The notes: generated by a model from the sequence alone, not told the origin. DNA of 56,842 nucleotides from Deefgea rivuli DSM 18356 (GCF_000620145.1 NZ_KK211082.1:1-56842); one strand, 5' to 3'; positions 1-8,221 are shown, counted from the stretch's first letter. Program-made: numbers and translations.

Positions 1-156
1 CCCTCAAACATTGATCGCAAAAACCCCGCCCCGTTTGTTCCTCGCTCGGCTTGACACAAGGGATCTCACGCAGCTCAACGATTTTTGTTCTTTTATCGAT
101 ATATTGCCAGTTAGGCATTGTAGATAAAGGGCTGCAATCAAATACATCAATGCCGT
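1..156 (-). repeat. Long interspersed repeat R1, copy a (truncated by window edge)
   Basis: Read on the minus strand, this stretch matches the plus-strand copies at 2095-2505 and 2655-3060 almost base for base, from the block around TTTGATTGCAGCCC to the block ending GATCAATGTTTGAGGG. It is therefore an inverted copy relative to those two. The window edge cuts it, so its other end is not visible. There is no credible gene in it. Confidence 0.85.
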
Positions 157-158
157 AG

Positions 159-186
159 GGCGGGTTAGCCGAAGGCGTAACCCGCC
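159..186. repeat. Hairpin of the GGCGGGTTA / TAACCCGCC type
   Basis: The sequence GGCGGGTTAGCC, a GAA loop, then GGCGTAACCCGCC can fold into a near-perfect hairpin with a single bulged base. Such GC-rich palindromes beside CCCTACG-type sequence are common intergenic repeats in proteobacteria. A half-site resembling the 55-bp palindromic element follows at 241-264. Confidence 0.6.
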
Positions 187-273
187 AATCTGATTCCAGC
201 GTCACAAATTGCAATCAGCGCGGGTTGATAAAACTAACCCGGCCTACAAGGCTTACCCATTACCTAAATAGCG

Positions 274-1428
274 TTATGCAAACTCTTCGTCATCAGCCCT
301 ATCAGTGGAAACTTCTAAATTGTCACTTCCATAAGCTTCTTCGAACGTTCTCATAGATTTTCGGGCATACATAGGTCCTCTAGACGAACTTTCTGTAACA
401 GCTTCGAAAATTGCACTTCGAGACTCTCGGCTTAATTCAATAAATGATGACCATTCCGCCATAAAATCTTGATATGTTGAATATGAAAATCTGGCCTCGT
501 AAAAGGTGCGATCAGATAAGATTAGAATTAAGGCTGTTCCTCTAAGACCCTGCTTCGTTATAACCTCTTTAATCTCAACGATATCAGCAGCAATTAAAAG
601 TTCTTCCCAGCTACTACCTGATAAGATCATTTGGTGCAAATCTATAAATCGAATCGAATTTAGAAAATCAATCACGCGTCTAAATCTTATCGCACCACTA
701 GCTGTTTGGCGCAAATCAGGCGTTTGAATAGAACTCATTACCGCAGCCTTTAAATCTGCTATTTGACTTGCAAAATAGTCAATTTTCTTACTTTCAGATT
801 CTATATTTCTCTGCTCATGAAGTAAGCGTTGAAATAACGATGACCATTGGGTACTTAAGTAATCATTAATATCTTCAACTTTAGAGAATGCATTAACACT
901 ATTCCCCTCAGTTCTGTGCCTGAGAAAGTTAATAAACTCAAATATAAATTTTGCTGTTTCTGGCTTCTCAATTGATGGAAATTTAATTTTATCAATTGCG
1001 TCACTAGCTTTATTAGCCTCATAAACTAAGTGATCGTGCATTACCCTGTCATCTACAAATGTAAATACTGGGATGCCATCTGATATTGCTTTACATATTT
1101 CCAACTGTGTTACAGAAAGCTTATCCTGACTTTGTAAAATGGCAGGACTTGCACTTTTCCCTTCAAGACCTAAAAAATCAATATCATTGAAAGCAGCAGG
1201 AACACCTTTACCGCCAAATCTTGAGCCAATAATTAAAATAGCAACGTCGCAACCTGATATTTCTTGTACACAACTTTTATGAGTATGTTCTCTCGGGTCA
1301 TAAAGGACTTCCATATAATCACTCATTACAGGATCATGGCCCAGTAGTTTTATGTAACCCCTTACTTGAGATCTAACTGTGCTGAGGTCATAACAAGTAG
1401 AAGAAACGAATACTTTCAATTTTGCCAT
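274..1428 (-). CDS. DUF4062 domain-containing protein
   Basis: A 384-residue soluble protein. Residues 4 to about 130 carry the DUF4062 signature: a KVFVSSTCYDL strand-turn at the N-terminus, then SGCDVAILIIGSRFGGKG, where the second strand ends in a Gly-rich turn. The rest is mostly helical with no motif I recognise. DUF4062 is a Rossmann-like domain often found at the N-terminus of large STAND/NLR-like proteins and in anti-phage loci; here it stands almost alone, so its function is unknown and a defence role is only inference. The start is supported by AAGGA eight bases upstream. The gene is AT-rich compared with the housekeeping genes and lies between inverted R1 repeats beside an integrase remnant, which suggests recent acquisition. 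Confidence 0.8.
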   Translation of the reverse strand: MAKLKVFVSSTCYDLSTVRSQVRGYIKLLGHDPVMSDYMEVLYDPREHTHKSCVQEISGCDVAILIIGSRFGGKGVPAAFNDIDFLGLEGKSASPAILQSQDKLSVTQLEICKAISDGIPVFTFVDDRVMHDHLVYEANKASDAIDKIKFPSIEKPETAKFIFEFINFLRHRTEGNSVNAFSKVEDINDYLSTQWSSLFQRLLHEQRNIESESKKIDYFASQIADLKAAVMSSIQTPDLRQTASGAIRFRRVIDFLNSIRFIDLHQMILSGSSWEELLIAADIVEIKEVITKQGLRGTALILILSDRTFYEARFSYSTYQDFMAEWSSFIELSRESRSAIFEAVTESSSRGPMYARKSMRTFEEAYGSDNLEVSTDRADDEEFA

Positions 1429-1548
1429 TTATTTATCCTTAATACTGAGGTGTACTACTAAATATGAACGCTAAACATGGGACAAAATCTACTAAAAATA
1501 AATTTTTAGATATCTGTCATTACCAAATTCCATAATTTTTTTAAGAAA

Positions 1549-1945
1549 TCATCTTCTATCGGTCCGAGCCAAAATATCCGACATAGTTTTTTCAGAAACA
1601 ATATCCCGATGTAAATCCGCCGCCCTTAGCTGCGTATACCTTGCCAAGTTTTTCCAGCTCTTATGCCTAGATACGAAGGCCACTTCTTGAATCTAGCTGC
1701 CCTTCAAACAAGCCACTAATGCCTTGATGGCGCAGATCGTGAAAAGTTAGGTCGGTAATCCCTGCCAACACACACAGCCGCTCAAAACGTGCCCTTACAA
1801 TATCGCCATGATAAGGGAATATTCTCGCGTCAGCTCTAGGCTGCGCCTGAATAATCGCAAATGACTCACCCAATAAGGGAACTGTTTGATTATTGCCAAG
1901 CTTTTCTTGTGGGTCTTTGCGATCGCGGATCAACTCGTAAGCCGC
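1549..1945 (-). pseudogene. Decayed tyrosine-recombinase (phage-type integrase), C-terminal remnant
   Basis: One frame encodes IRDRKDPQEKLGNNQ followed by TFHDLRHQGISGLFE, the HxLR box of tyrosine recombinases. The frame then breaks near 1690. The continuation, SRHKSWKNLARYTQ with the catalytic His/Arg region and the nucleophilic Tyr, is in another frame and runs to a stop at 1549-1551. The N-terminal DNA-binding domain and most of the catalytic domain are absent. It is therefore a truncated and frameshifted relic, probably of the element that brought in the neighbouring DUF4062 gene. Confidence 0.75.
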
Positions 1946-2094
1946 AATCGTTCCGAATCCGATGCTATCGTAGGGGGCAATGAGCTTTAGCGAATTGCAC
2001 CGGCTTTTGCGTAAATTGCACCTATCTTTTATCTAAATTGCACAATGCGTGAATTGAATCGTCTGCGGTGGCTGCTCCACGTTGGTTCGGCGCA

Positions 2095-2505
2095 ATTCGC
2101 TTCGCTCATTGTCGCCCTACGGTTTGATGTATTTGATTGCAGCCCTTTATCTATAAAGCCTAGCTGGCAATACATCCACTTAATGACAAACCTCGTTGAG
2201 ATGCGCGAGATCCCTTGTGTCAAGCCGAGCGAGGAACAAGCGGGGCGGGGTTTTTGCGATCAATGTTTGAGGGCGGCCGATGACTTTGCTTTTGAGGCCA
2301 ACCGAGTTTTGAGCGCAACCGCCTCGATTGTCCGCAGCGAGGTGACGCCAAAGCTTAGCGGGGATGATTTTTTCGCCGCTTAGCGACGCGGGATGCAGAG
2401 CGCATCCGACGAAGTCGGACGCAGATACTAGGGCGGCCTTCTTTTGCTTACTTTTCTTGGCCGTTCAAGAAAAGTCAGTGCCGCGCGGCATTAGCGCGAC
2501 TCAGC
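2095..2505 (+). repeat. Long interspersed repeat R1, copy b
   Basis: This copy is almost identical to 2655-3060 and inverted relative to 1-156. It ends in a block where a TTTGCTTAC-like stretch and its approximate complement flank a short loop, followed by GTGCCGCGCGGC. It contains an open frame (GFCDQCLRAADDFAFEA...) shared with copies c and e, but the copies differ at codon positions that change amino acids. I therefore treat it as non-coding. No gene is seen between about 1988 and 3242. Confidence 0.85.
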
Positions 2506-2654
2506 GTAAAAACATCTTGCAGTATCAATCGCTCGCTTCAGCAGTTTCGATAAGGTTTTTAGCGCATTTGACCTACGCAATCGAAATTTTGTCGAAGGCT
2601 AAAAGTGCTGCAAATGACCAACTCTTGAGCGAAACGGTGCAATTCGCGTAGCTT

Positions 2655-3060
2655 TTTACACCCTACGACACTGACGTATTTGATTACAGCCCTTTATCTA
2701 CAATGCTTAGCTGGCAATACATCGACTTAATTGCAAACCTCGTTGAGCTGCGCGAGATCCCTTGTGTCAAACTGAGCGAGGAACAAGCGGGTCGGGATTT
2801 TTGCGATCAATGTTTGAGGGCGGCCGATGATTTTGCTTTTGAGGCCGACCGAGTTTTGAGCGCAACCGACCCGATTGTCCGCAGCGAGGTGACGCCAAAG
2901 CTTAGCGGGGATGATTTTTTCGCCGCTTAGCGACGCGGGATGCAGAGCTCATCCGGCGTAGCCGGACGCAGATACTAGGGTCGCCTTTCTTTTGCCTACT
3001 TTATCTTTGGCGAAGCAAAGAAAAGTAGGTGCCGCGCGGCATTAGCGCCGATCCCGCATT
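2655..3060 (+). repeat. Long interspersed repeat R1, copy c
   Basis: A second direct copy of R1, starting with a GTATTTGATTACAGCCC block and ending with a hairpin-like TTTGGCGAAGCAAAGAAAAG segment and GTGCCGCGCGGC. Like copy b it carries an apparent 75-codon frame ending in GDDFFAA, which I do not believe is a gene. It leads directly into the direct repeat on one side of hipBA. Confidence 0.85.
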
Positions 3061-3110
3061 AAAAAATCACATCAGATTCAATCTATCGCTAAATTTCATG
3101 ACGAGCGAAA

Positions 3111-3236
3111 CGGTGCAATTCGCTTCGCTCAGTGCATCCTACGCAATCTTCGCAAAGCCTTCGCGGGCAAGCCCGCTGCCACGAGGGTTTCTGAGGCAGA
3201 ACAGATTAAGGGTATACGCCGCTATCATTTAATTAA
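3111..3236 (+). repeat. Direct repeat on the downstream side of hipBA, with REP-like palindrome
   Basis: This 126-bp stretch is repeated with modest divergence at 5248-5372 on the other side of hipBA. It contains a perfect 6-bp stem with an AA loop (GCGGGCAAGCCCGC, 3063+100 to 3176, i.e. 3163-3176), in a TTCGCGGGCAAGCCCGC context resembling Pseudomonas REP sequences. It ends with a half copy of the 55-bp element (AAGGGTATACGCCGCTAT, about 3208-3225). Confidence 0.75.
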
Positions 3237-3242
3237 TAAAGC

Positions 3243-4493
3243 CTATATCGCTTGATCCATCGCCTTCCACCGGGCATGAAGTGGATCTAGATGCGCCGCT
3301 AAATACCGCATATCTGCGTCGCTCATACCTGCATTAATAAATTTTTCTCGCCATTCCTGATTCACCGTTGCAATCAGCTCACGTACAACATTTCTAGCTT
3401 CTTCACTCTGATAGTGAAAATGATGCGCCTCCGCGAGCAACTGCTCCAGGCTAGGGGAAGCATTATCATTCACCAATGGCATGCCCATATATTGCAGATG
3501 CGTACCCTGTGGGTGGACATCATACGCAGGTGCTAGCCGGTATTTATTGTCACCAACATGTAAAAAACCATGATTTTTAATATGATCATCCGTGTTATCG
3601 ATCAAAATATTGAACACCATTCGCCGAAACAATTCTTGGCAATCTTGCTTTGGATTAGCACCGAAGCGCGTTAAGGCTTGAGCCAATTCGACATAACTGC
3701 CTAGGCCTGATTCATAGGCCACATTCAGCAAACCAGCTGCTGATAAGAAATGGATGCGTTGCTCACCCTCAGGATTCGTTACGCGGTCAAACCTTTTAAT
3801 CATGAAAATTGTGCTGTGATTAATTTCAACGCAGCGAAACTCAACGGTTTGGATGTTGCATATTTGCGCCAGTGCCATTGCGCCGGCTTCTGCCAATTCA
3901 ATATTGAAAGGGTCTTCTCGCAGCGGGAACTTAGCCAGCCATAGCGCGCCTTGATCAGTGATGCTGGCTTTGGGTCTAGCCCCACCCAACGAGCCACCTT
4001 GCGTCAGCAAACGACGAATATCCAAAGGCACATCAAGGCCATATTGAATAGCCATCGCCATTTCATACAGTGCAGCCAATGACAATTGAGGCGCTTCAAC
4101 CAACGATTGCGGTTCATCATGGATAACCACCAAGGCACCGATGCGATGCTGATTAGTACAAGACAACATCGCGTAGTCATCCAGGGCTGCACCCTGATTG
4201 GCAGCAGCCAAAACCAATCGCCCCCAGGCATCAGGCAGTGAATCTTTTAGATAAGGAGGCAATGCGCCGCCATCGCGTATCCTTTTGGCTGGCAAATGAT
4301 TAATCGCCTGAGACAAAGCAGGATCGGGGTGAAATCGAAAATTGTGATTTTGCTGATATTGCCGCCCATAGCTGAGCGTGCCACTTTCAACAACGCCTTG
4401 CCGCTCTACTTTCAGCAAAGCAGCAGGCGTCGGCTGAGTAGCCTCAGGCAAATAGAGCCCCAATAGCAGACTGTAAAGACGAGAAGCTTCCAT
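3243..4493 (-). CDS. hipA: HipA family serine/threonine kinase toxin
   Basis: A 416-residue HipA. The N-terminal subdomain (about 1-110) is followed by the Gly-rich loop GGSLGGARPKA at 166-176, a KFP strand at 188-190, the MIKRFDR strand near 231-237, the catalytic loop with NTDDHIKNH at 300-308, and the metal-binding YDVHP at 324-328. All key kinase elements look intact. HipA toxins phosphorylate aminoacyl-tRNA synthetases (GltX for E. coli HipA) and block growth; the target here is unknown. The start ATG shares one base with the hipB stop (TGATG), so the two are translationally coupled. The gene ends right at a half copy of the palindromic element. Confidence 0.93.
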   Translation of the reverse strand: MEASRLYSLLLGLYLPEATQPTPAALLKVERQGVVESGTLSYGRQYQQNHNFRFHPDPALSQAINHLPAKRIRDGGALPPYLKDSLPDAWGRLVLAAANQGAALDDYAMLSCTNQHRIGALVVIHDEPQSLVEAPQLSLAALYEMAMAIQYGLDVPLDIRRLLTQGGSLGGARPKASITDQGALWLAKFPLREDPFNIELAEAGAMALAQICNIQTVEFRCVEINHSTIFMIKRFDRVTNPEGEQRIHFLSAAGLLNVAYESGLGSYVELAQALTRFGANPKQDCQELFRRMVFNILIDNTDDHIKNHGFLHVGDNKYRLAPAYDVHPQGTHLQYMGMPLVNDNASPSLEQLLAEAHHFHYQSEEARNVVRELIATVNQEWREKFINAGMSDADMRYLAAHLDPLHARWKAMDQAI

Positions 4494-4831
4494 CAGAAAT
4501 CAATCTCCTCATCCGTAGGCAGCGTTGGATTCACCTTGCGTACTCGTTTGCGCATGACTTCGGAATTGATGAGCGACTCTACTGGCACGGGTGCAACGGC
4601 GGATAAGCTATCCAAGACCCCCAGAATACTCAACGCATTCACCAACAGCCCGACTTGAGTCGTTGCTTCGCCCTTTTCCAGCGCAGAGTACGTGGACAAA
4701 GAACACTGGAGCCGCTGCGCCATTTGCGCCATCGTATCGCTACGCATAATACGCAGCGTCCTTAGCCGATTACCCAGTTCGGCTAGGGCTTGCTGACCCA
4801 CATCATCAACAGGAAGAAGTTTTCTACTCAT
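4493..4831 (-). CDS. hipB: HipB-like antitoxin, XRE-family helix-turn-helix
   Basis: A 112-residue protein with a Cro/C1-type helix-turn-helix at about 15-70; the MAQMAQRLQCSLSTYSALEKG segment spans the two DNA-contacting helices. It precedes hipA in the same operon. HipB proteins bind and inhibit HipA and repress the operon with it. The C-terminal tail (KVNPTLPTDEEIDF) is probably the flexible part that interacts with the toxin, by analogy. A palindrome overlapping the predicted -10 lies about 35 bases upstream and is a likely operator. Confidence 0.9.
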   Translation of the reverse strand: MSRKLLPVDDVGQQALAELGNRLRTLRIMRSDTMAQMAQRLQCSLSTYSALEKGEATTQVGLLVNALSILGVLDSLSAVAPVPVESLINSEVMRKRVRKVNPTLPTDEEIDF

Positions 4832-4862
4832 GCTATAGCAGTCATTAAGATCAATAAAAACT

Positions 4863-4882
4863 ATTATAGTACGTATTACTAT
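4863..4882 (-). promoter_or_regulatory. Predicted hipBA promoter -10 and overlapping operator palindrome
   Basis: On the minus strand a perfect TATAAT occurs at 4868-4863, about 32 bases before the hipB start codon. It overlaps an inverted repeat, ATAGTA-N5-TACTAT (4866-4882). A palindrome on the -10 box is a typical autorepression arrangement for a HipB-type regulator. No good -35 box is visible. Confidence 0.5.
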
Positions 4883-5247
4883 CTGTAGCGTTTAAATCCT
4901 ACGGACTAAAAAACGTATCATTCCTGATTCTCAGCCAAGAAAAACGCTCACAAAGGTTCTGCGTTTTGGCTCCCCCACCACGCCTGCCAGCCCATCACTT
5001 GATTGCGCCAAAGCTCGCAGCTTTCGTAAGCCGAGAGCTTCGGCTTTGCCTGCCGCTCAAACTGACTCGGCTGTCCGACAAAGTCGGACACAGATACAAG
5101 GGCGGCCTTCTTTTTACCCATCTTGGCCGCTCAAGAAAACAAAGTTTCTACGAAGCTAAAGGTAAGCGCCGCGCGGCATGAGCGCGGCTCAGTTCATAAA
5201 AGTGCGCGGCGGTTTGAATCAAAGCAAATCTTAAAACGGGTTTAATC

Positions 5248-5372
5248 CGGTGTAATTCGCTTCGCTCAGTGCACCCTACGCAATATTCACAGAACCTTCG
5301 CAGGCAAGCCCGCTCCTACGAGGTTTTTCAATCATAAAATACCAAGGGTATATGCCGCTATAAATTAATTAT
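5248..5372 (+). repeat. Direct repeat on the promoter side of hipBA, with REP-like palindrome
   Basis: This is the partner of 3111-3236. Both begin CGGTG(C/T)AATTCGCTTCG, pass through a CCTACGCAAT block and the GGCAAGCCCGC palindrome (here GCAGGC-AA-GCCCGC, 5300-5313, with one mismatch), and end in AAGGGTATA(C/T)GCCGCTAT. Together with the R1 pieces just upstream of each, about 270 bp is repeated on both sides of hipBA. Confidence 0.75.
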
Positions 5373-5396
5373 CAAGCCCTACAAGAAGATACCCAT
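5341..5396. repeat. 55-bp palindromic element, copy 1
   Basis: The left arm ACCAAGGGTATATGCCGCTA and the right arm CCTACAAGAAGATACCCAT are inverted around an AT-rich centre. The right arm fits the CTACA-N5-ATACCC pattern of the family. It overlaps the end of the hipBA-flanking direct repeat. Confidence 0.65.
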
Positions 5397-5546
5397 CATC
5401 ACTATAAACTCAGCAAATCCATCACCAACCTCATCACACCTCCCCCGCCCCCTCCAGTCGACTAAAACAAGCCAGCCTGCTGCCAAACGCGTAAAATGAG
5501 GCCGATTCAGGGCTAGCCCCTACACCACGATGAAATCAATACTGTA

Positions 5547-6581
5547 ATGTCCGAAATCAATACTGCCATGTCGACCCCAAACACCCCTTCCCGCCGCTTT
5601 TGCATCGCCCCGATGCTGGATTGGACCGACCGCTATTACCGCCGATTTGCGCGAGAATTAAGCCAACATACTTGGCTGTATACCGAGATGGTCAATACGG
5701 GTGCAATTATCCATGGCGATAAAATGCGTCATTTGCGCTTTGATCCGGCAGAAAATCCGCTGGCTTTGCAATTAGGCGGCTCCGAGCCTGCCGATTTGGC
5801 TAAGTGCGCCAAAATCGCTGAGGAATGGGGTTATAACGAGGTGAATTTGAACGTCGGTTGCCCGAGCGAGCGCGTGCAATCGGGCTCGTTTGGTGCGTGT
5901 TTGATGCTGGAGCCGAGCTTGGTCGCCGAGGGCGTGAAGGCGATGCGGGATGCTTGCGATATTGATGTGACGGTGAAGCACCGCATCGGTATTGATAAGA
6001 TGGAAGATTACAGCTTTGTGCGTGATTTTGTCGGCGTGGTGGCTGAAGCCGGTTGCAATACGTTTATTGTGCATGCGCGCAATGCGATTTTGAAGGGCTT
6101 AAGCCCGAAAGAAAACCGCGATATTCCGCCGCTGAAATACGATTACGCTTACCAATTAAAGCGTGATTTTCCGCAGCTAGAGATCATTATCAATGGCGGG
6201 ATTACGACGCTGGCGGACAGCCAAATTCATCTGCAGCACGTCGATGGCGTGATGCTGGGGCGCGAGGCTTATCATAATCCGTGGATTTTAAACGAGGTCG
6301 ATGCGGCGATTTATGGCACTGAGCAAATTGAAAAAACTCGCCGCCAAGCGATGGACAATCTGCGTAGCTTTGTTGAAAGCGAACTGAGTTCCGGTACGCC
6401 GATTCGCTATGTGGCGCGGCATATTTTGGGGCTGTATCAAGGCGTGCCTGGCGCGCGGCATTGGCGACGGATGTTGTCGGATGCGGCACTGCTGAAGAAC
6501 GCCGATTGGCGCTTGATTGAAGAAGCGCTTAATATTGTCGAATCTCGTCAGGAACAACACCATGAAGCCCATTCGACCTAA
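5547..6581 (+). CDS. dusA: tRNA-dihydrouridine(20/20a) synthase DusA
   Basis: FMN-dependent enzyme that reduces uridines in the tRNA D-loop. It has CIAPMLDWTDRYYRRF at the N-terminus, NVGCPSERVQSGSFGACLM with the catalytic Cys, VKHRIGID and INGGITT in the TIM barrel, and a C-terminal helical tRNA-binding domain. At 344 aa it is normal for DusA. Two in-frame ATGs (5547 and 5568) lie in a 21-bp tandem duplication (GAAATCAATACTG repeated), and neither has a Shine-Dalgarno sequence, so the start is uncertain; from 5568 the protein is 337 aa. The 3' end overlaps the next gene by 20 bases. Confidence 0.95.
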   Translation: MSEINTAMSTPNTPSRRFCIAPMLDWTDRYYRRFARELSQHTWLYTEMVNTGAIIHGDKMRHLRFDPAENPLALQLGGSEPADLAKCAKIAEEWGYNEVNLNVGCPSERVQSGSFGACLMLEPSLVAEGVKAMRDACDIDVTVKHRIGIDKMEDYSFVRDFVGVVAEAGCNTFIVHARNAILKGLSPKENRDIPPLKYDYAYQLKRDFPQLEIIINGGITTLADSQIHLQHVDGVMLGREAYHNPWILNEVDAAIYGTEQIEKTRRQAMDNLRSFVESELSSGTPIRYVARHILGLYQGVPGARHWRRMLSDAALLKNADWRLIEEALNIVESRQEQHHEAHST

Positions 6582-7218
6582 ATTAGCGCTCGCTGCAATT
6601 AGTCTGTGTTTGAGTGTCAGTAGTTTCGCCGAAGAAATCACTTTGCTCGCCACGATGGGCAGCAAGGCGGTGTTTCAAGTGAATGGGCAGAAAAAATCGC
6701 TGCAAATCGGCCAGCAAGTGGGCGATGCGAAGATTATTTCGATTGCCGCTGATTCGGCGGTGATTGAGACCAGTAATGGTCGGCAGCGTCGTCTTGGCTT
6801 GGGCGAAGGCTATGTGGCATCGATCCAAACACAAAGCGATGGCGATAGCAGCTTGGTGTTGTCGCCTAGCTATGGTGGGCATTATTTGGCCGATGTGTCG
6901 ATTAATGGGCAAACTCAGCGCGGCGTGATTGATACTGGCGCGACGCATTTATCGATGTCGAGCAAAACCGCAGATGCACTCAACATCGACTACCGCAGTG
7001 GCATACAGGGACGATCACAAACGGCCAATGGCACGATCAAAGCATGGCTAGTTAAAGTGCCACAGCTCAGACTCGGTACCGTTACGCTGTATAATATTGA
7101 CCTGAGCGTGCGCGACAGTAACGAGGCAGGACCGGTACTAATCGGCATGAGTACGCTGAACCGCTTTCAAATGAAGCGCGAACAGGATTTGATGATTTTA
7201 AGTAAAAAGGCTTACTGA
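6562..7218 (+). CDS. Retropepsin-like aspartic protease, secreted
   Basis: A 218-aa protein with an N-terminal signal peptide (MKPIRPKLALAAISLCLSV...SFA). A retropepsin-type domain fills the C-terminal half: GVIDTGATHLSMS contains the DTGA active-site motif, and VLIGMSTLNRF is the hydrophobic-Gly flap-end typical of the TIGR02281 clan AA family. Residues about 25-85 form a small N-terminal domain seen in related proteins. I chose the ATG at 6562 because AGGAA lies nine bases upstream and the signal peptide begins there. It overlaps dusA and shares a TGATG junction with rdgB, so the three are probably co-transcribed. Confidence 0.85.
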   Translation: MKPIRPKLALAAISLCLSVSSFAEEITLLATMGSKAVFQVNGQKKSLQIGQQVGDAKIISIAADSAVIETSNGRQRRLGLGEGYVASIQTQSDGDSSLVLSPSYGGHYLADVSINGQTQRGVIDTGATHLSMSSKTADALNIDYRSGIQGRSQTANGTIKAWLVKVPQLRLGTVTLYNIDLSVRDSNEAGPVLIGMSTLNRFQMKREQDLMILSKKAY

Positions 7219-7847
7219 TGGTGACGACGGCAGCGACGGTGGAGAAGATGACCAAGCAGCGTATTGTGCTGGCCAGCAATAATGCGGGCAAAGTGAAAGA
7301 ATTTAATCACCTGCTGGCGCCATTTGATTTTGAAGTCATTCCACAAGGCGAACTCGGCGTCCCCGAGTGCCCCGAGCCATTTGCCACCTTTGTTGAGAAC
7401 GCACTCGCCAAAGCCCGCCATGCGGCTGAGTTCACTGGGCTGCCTGCCTTGGCCGATGATTCTGGCCTTTGTGTGCATGCACTGGGCGGCGCGCCCGGCG
7501 TGCTGTCGGCGCGCTTCGCGGGGGAACCCAAATCAGATGCGCGCAATAATGAAAAATTACTTGTCGAAATGCAGGATCAAACCGATAGACGCGCTTGGTA
7601 CTATGCCGCTTTAGTGTTGGTGCGCTCAGTCAATGATCCGCAGCCTTTGATCGCCGATGGCGTGTGCACGGGTGAGATTATTCAAATACCGCAGGGCGAC
7701 GGTGGTTTTGGTTACGATCCGCTATTTTGGCGCGCTGATTTGGGCAAAACCGTCGCGCAACTGAGTGCGATAGAAAAAGCGAGCATTTCGCACCGCGCGA
7801 AAGCACTACAAAAATTAATTACACAGCTCAAGGAAACCGGCTTGTGA
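7218..7847 (+). CDS. rdgB: dITP/XTP pyrophosphatase (non-canonical purine NTP pyrophosphatase)
   Basis: A HAM1/RdgB family housecleaning enzyme that hydrolyses dITP, dHAPTP and XTP to monophosphates and keeps deaminated purines out of DNA. Family motifs are SNNAGKVKEF near the N-terminus, the catalytic ADDSGLCVHALGGAPG, and GDGGFGYDPLF. The length is 209 aa from the ATG overlapping the upstream stop codon. A second ATG at 7248 gives 199 aa, closer to the E. coli protein (197 aa), and may be the true start. Confidence 0.94.
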   Translation: MVTTAATVEKMTKQRIVLASNNAGKVKEFNHLLAPFDFEVIPQGELGVPECPEPFATFVENALAKARHAAEFTGLPALADDSGLCVHALGGAPGVLSARFAGEPKSDARNNEKLLVEMQDQTDRRAWYYAALVLVRSVNDPQPLIADGVCTGEIIQIPQGDGGFGYDPLFWRADLGKTVAQLSAIEKASISHRAKALQKLITQLKETGL

Positions 7848-7878
7848 TGCAATTTACACAAGCACAAGGATACACAGC

Positions 7879-8106
7879 ATGAGTCAAGATGAAAGCCGCT
7901 GGGCACGTTGGGTGCGCGATGATGGCTCGGTGGTATCCTGCACCGAGAAAGTCAAAGTGATGAATGAAAACCTCGATGAATTAATGCAAATGGCACAAGA
8001 CCTGTTTGAAGACGGCCTGCTGATGGAAGTCTCCGAGACGCAAATGCGCGACGTGCTCATGCAAATGATGCATCGCCTACATAATCCCTACTCGCAAAAT
8101 CGCTAG
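7879..8106 (+). CDS. Conserved small hypothetical protein
   Basis: A 75-aa acidic, Met-rich soluble protein (RWVRDDGSVVSCTEKVKVMNEN at the front, helical remainder) with no motif I can assign. It has AAGGA eleven bases before the ATG and lies 31 bases after rdgB on the same strand, so it probably belongs to the same transcript. The long helix with regularly spaced hydrophobic residues looks like a protein-interaction module. Confidence 0.7.
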   Translation: MSQDESRWARWVRDDGSVVSCTEKVKVMNENLDELMQMAQDLFEDGLLMEVSETQMRDVLMQMMHRLHNPYSQNR

Positions 8107-8221
8107 TCACACTAAGGATTTAGCGATAGAACTTTTGTACCAAGACCTGATCTACTGTAATAACATCACGCACACCGCAGCACTCACCCCTAATTCACTC
8201 CACTTTTTTAGAGTAAAAGCC

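Larger units (their letters stand above)
4883..5546. other. Gene-free stretch with partial R1 repeat
   Basis: No gene is supported here. About 5040-5190 is a diverged copy of the 3' half of R1 (GGACACAGATAC, then GGCCGCTCAAGAAAA, then GCGCCGCGCGGC). The direct repeat of the hipBA flank and a 55-bp element follow. The last 150 bases before dusA hold no clear signal apart from a TAAAAT near 5490. Confidence 0.6.

Noticed and set aside
2045-2930. Two similar open frames (112 and 75 codons) ending in GDDFFAA as a possible small protein family
   Set aside because: They coincide exactly with repeat R1, differ by amino-acid-changing substitutions between copies, lack ribosome sites and diverge in the copy at 12479. 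They are repeat artefacts.
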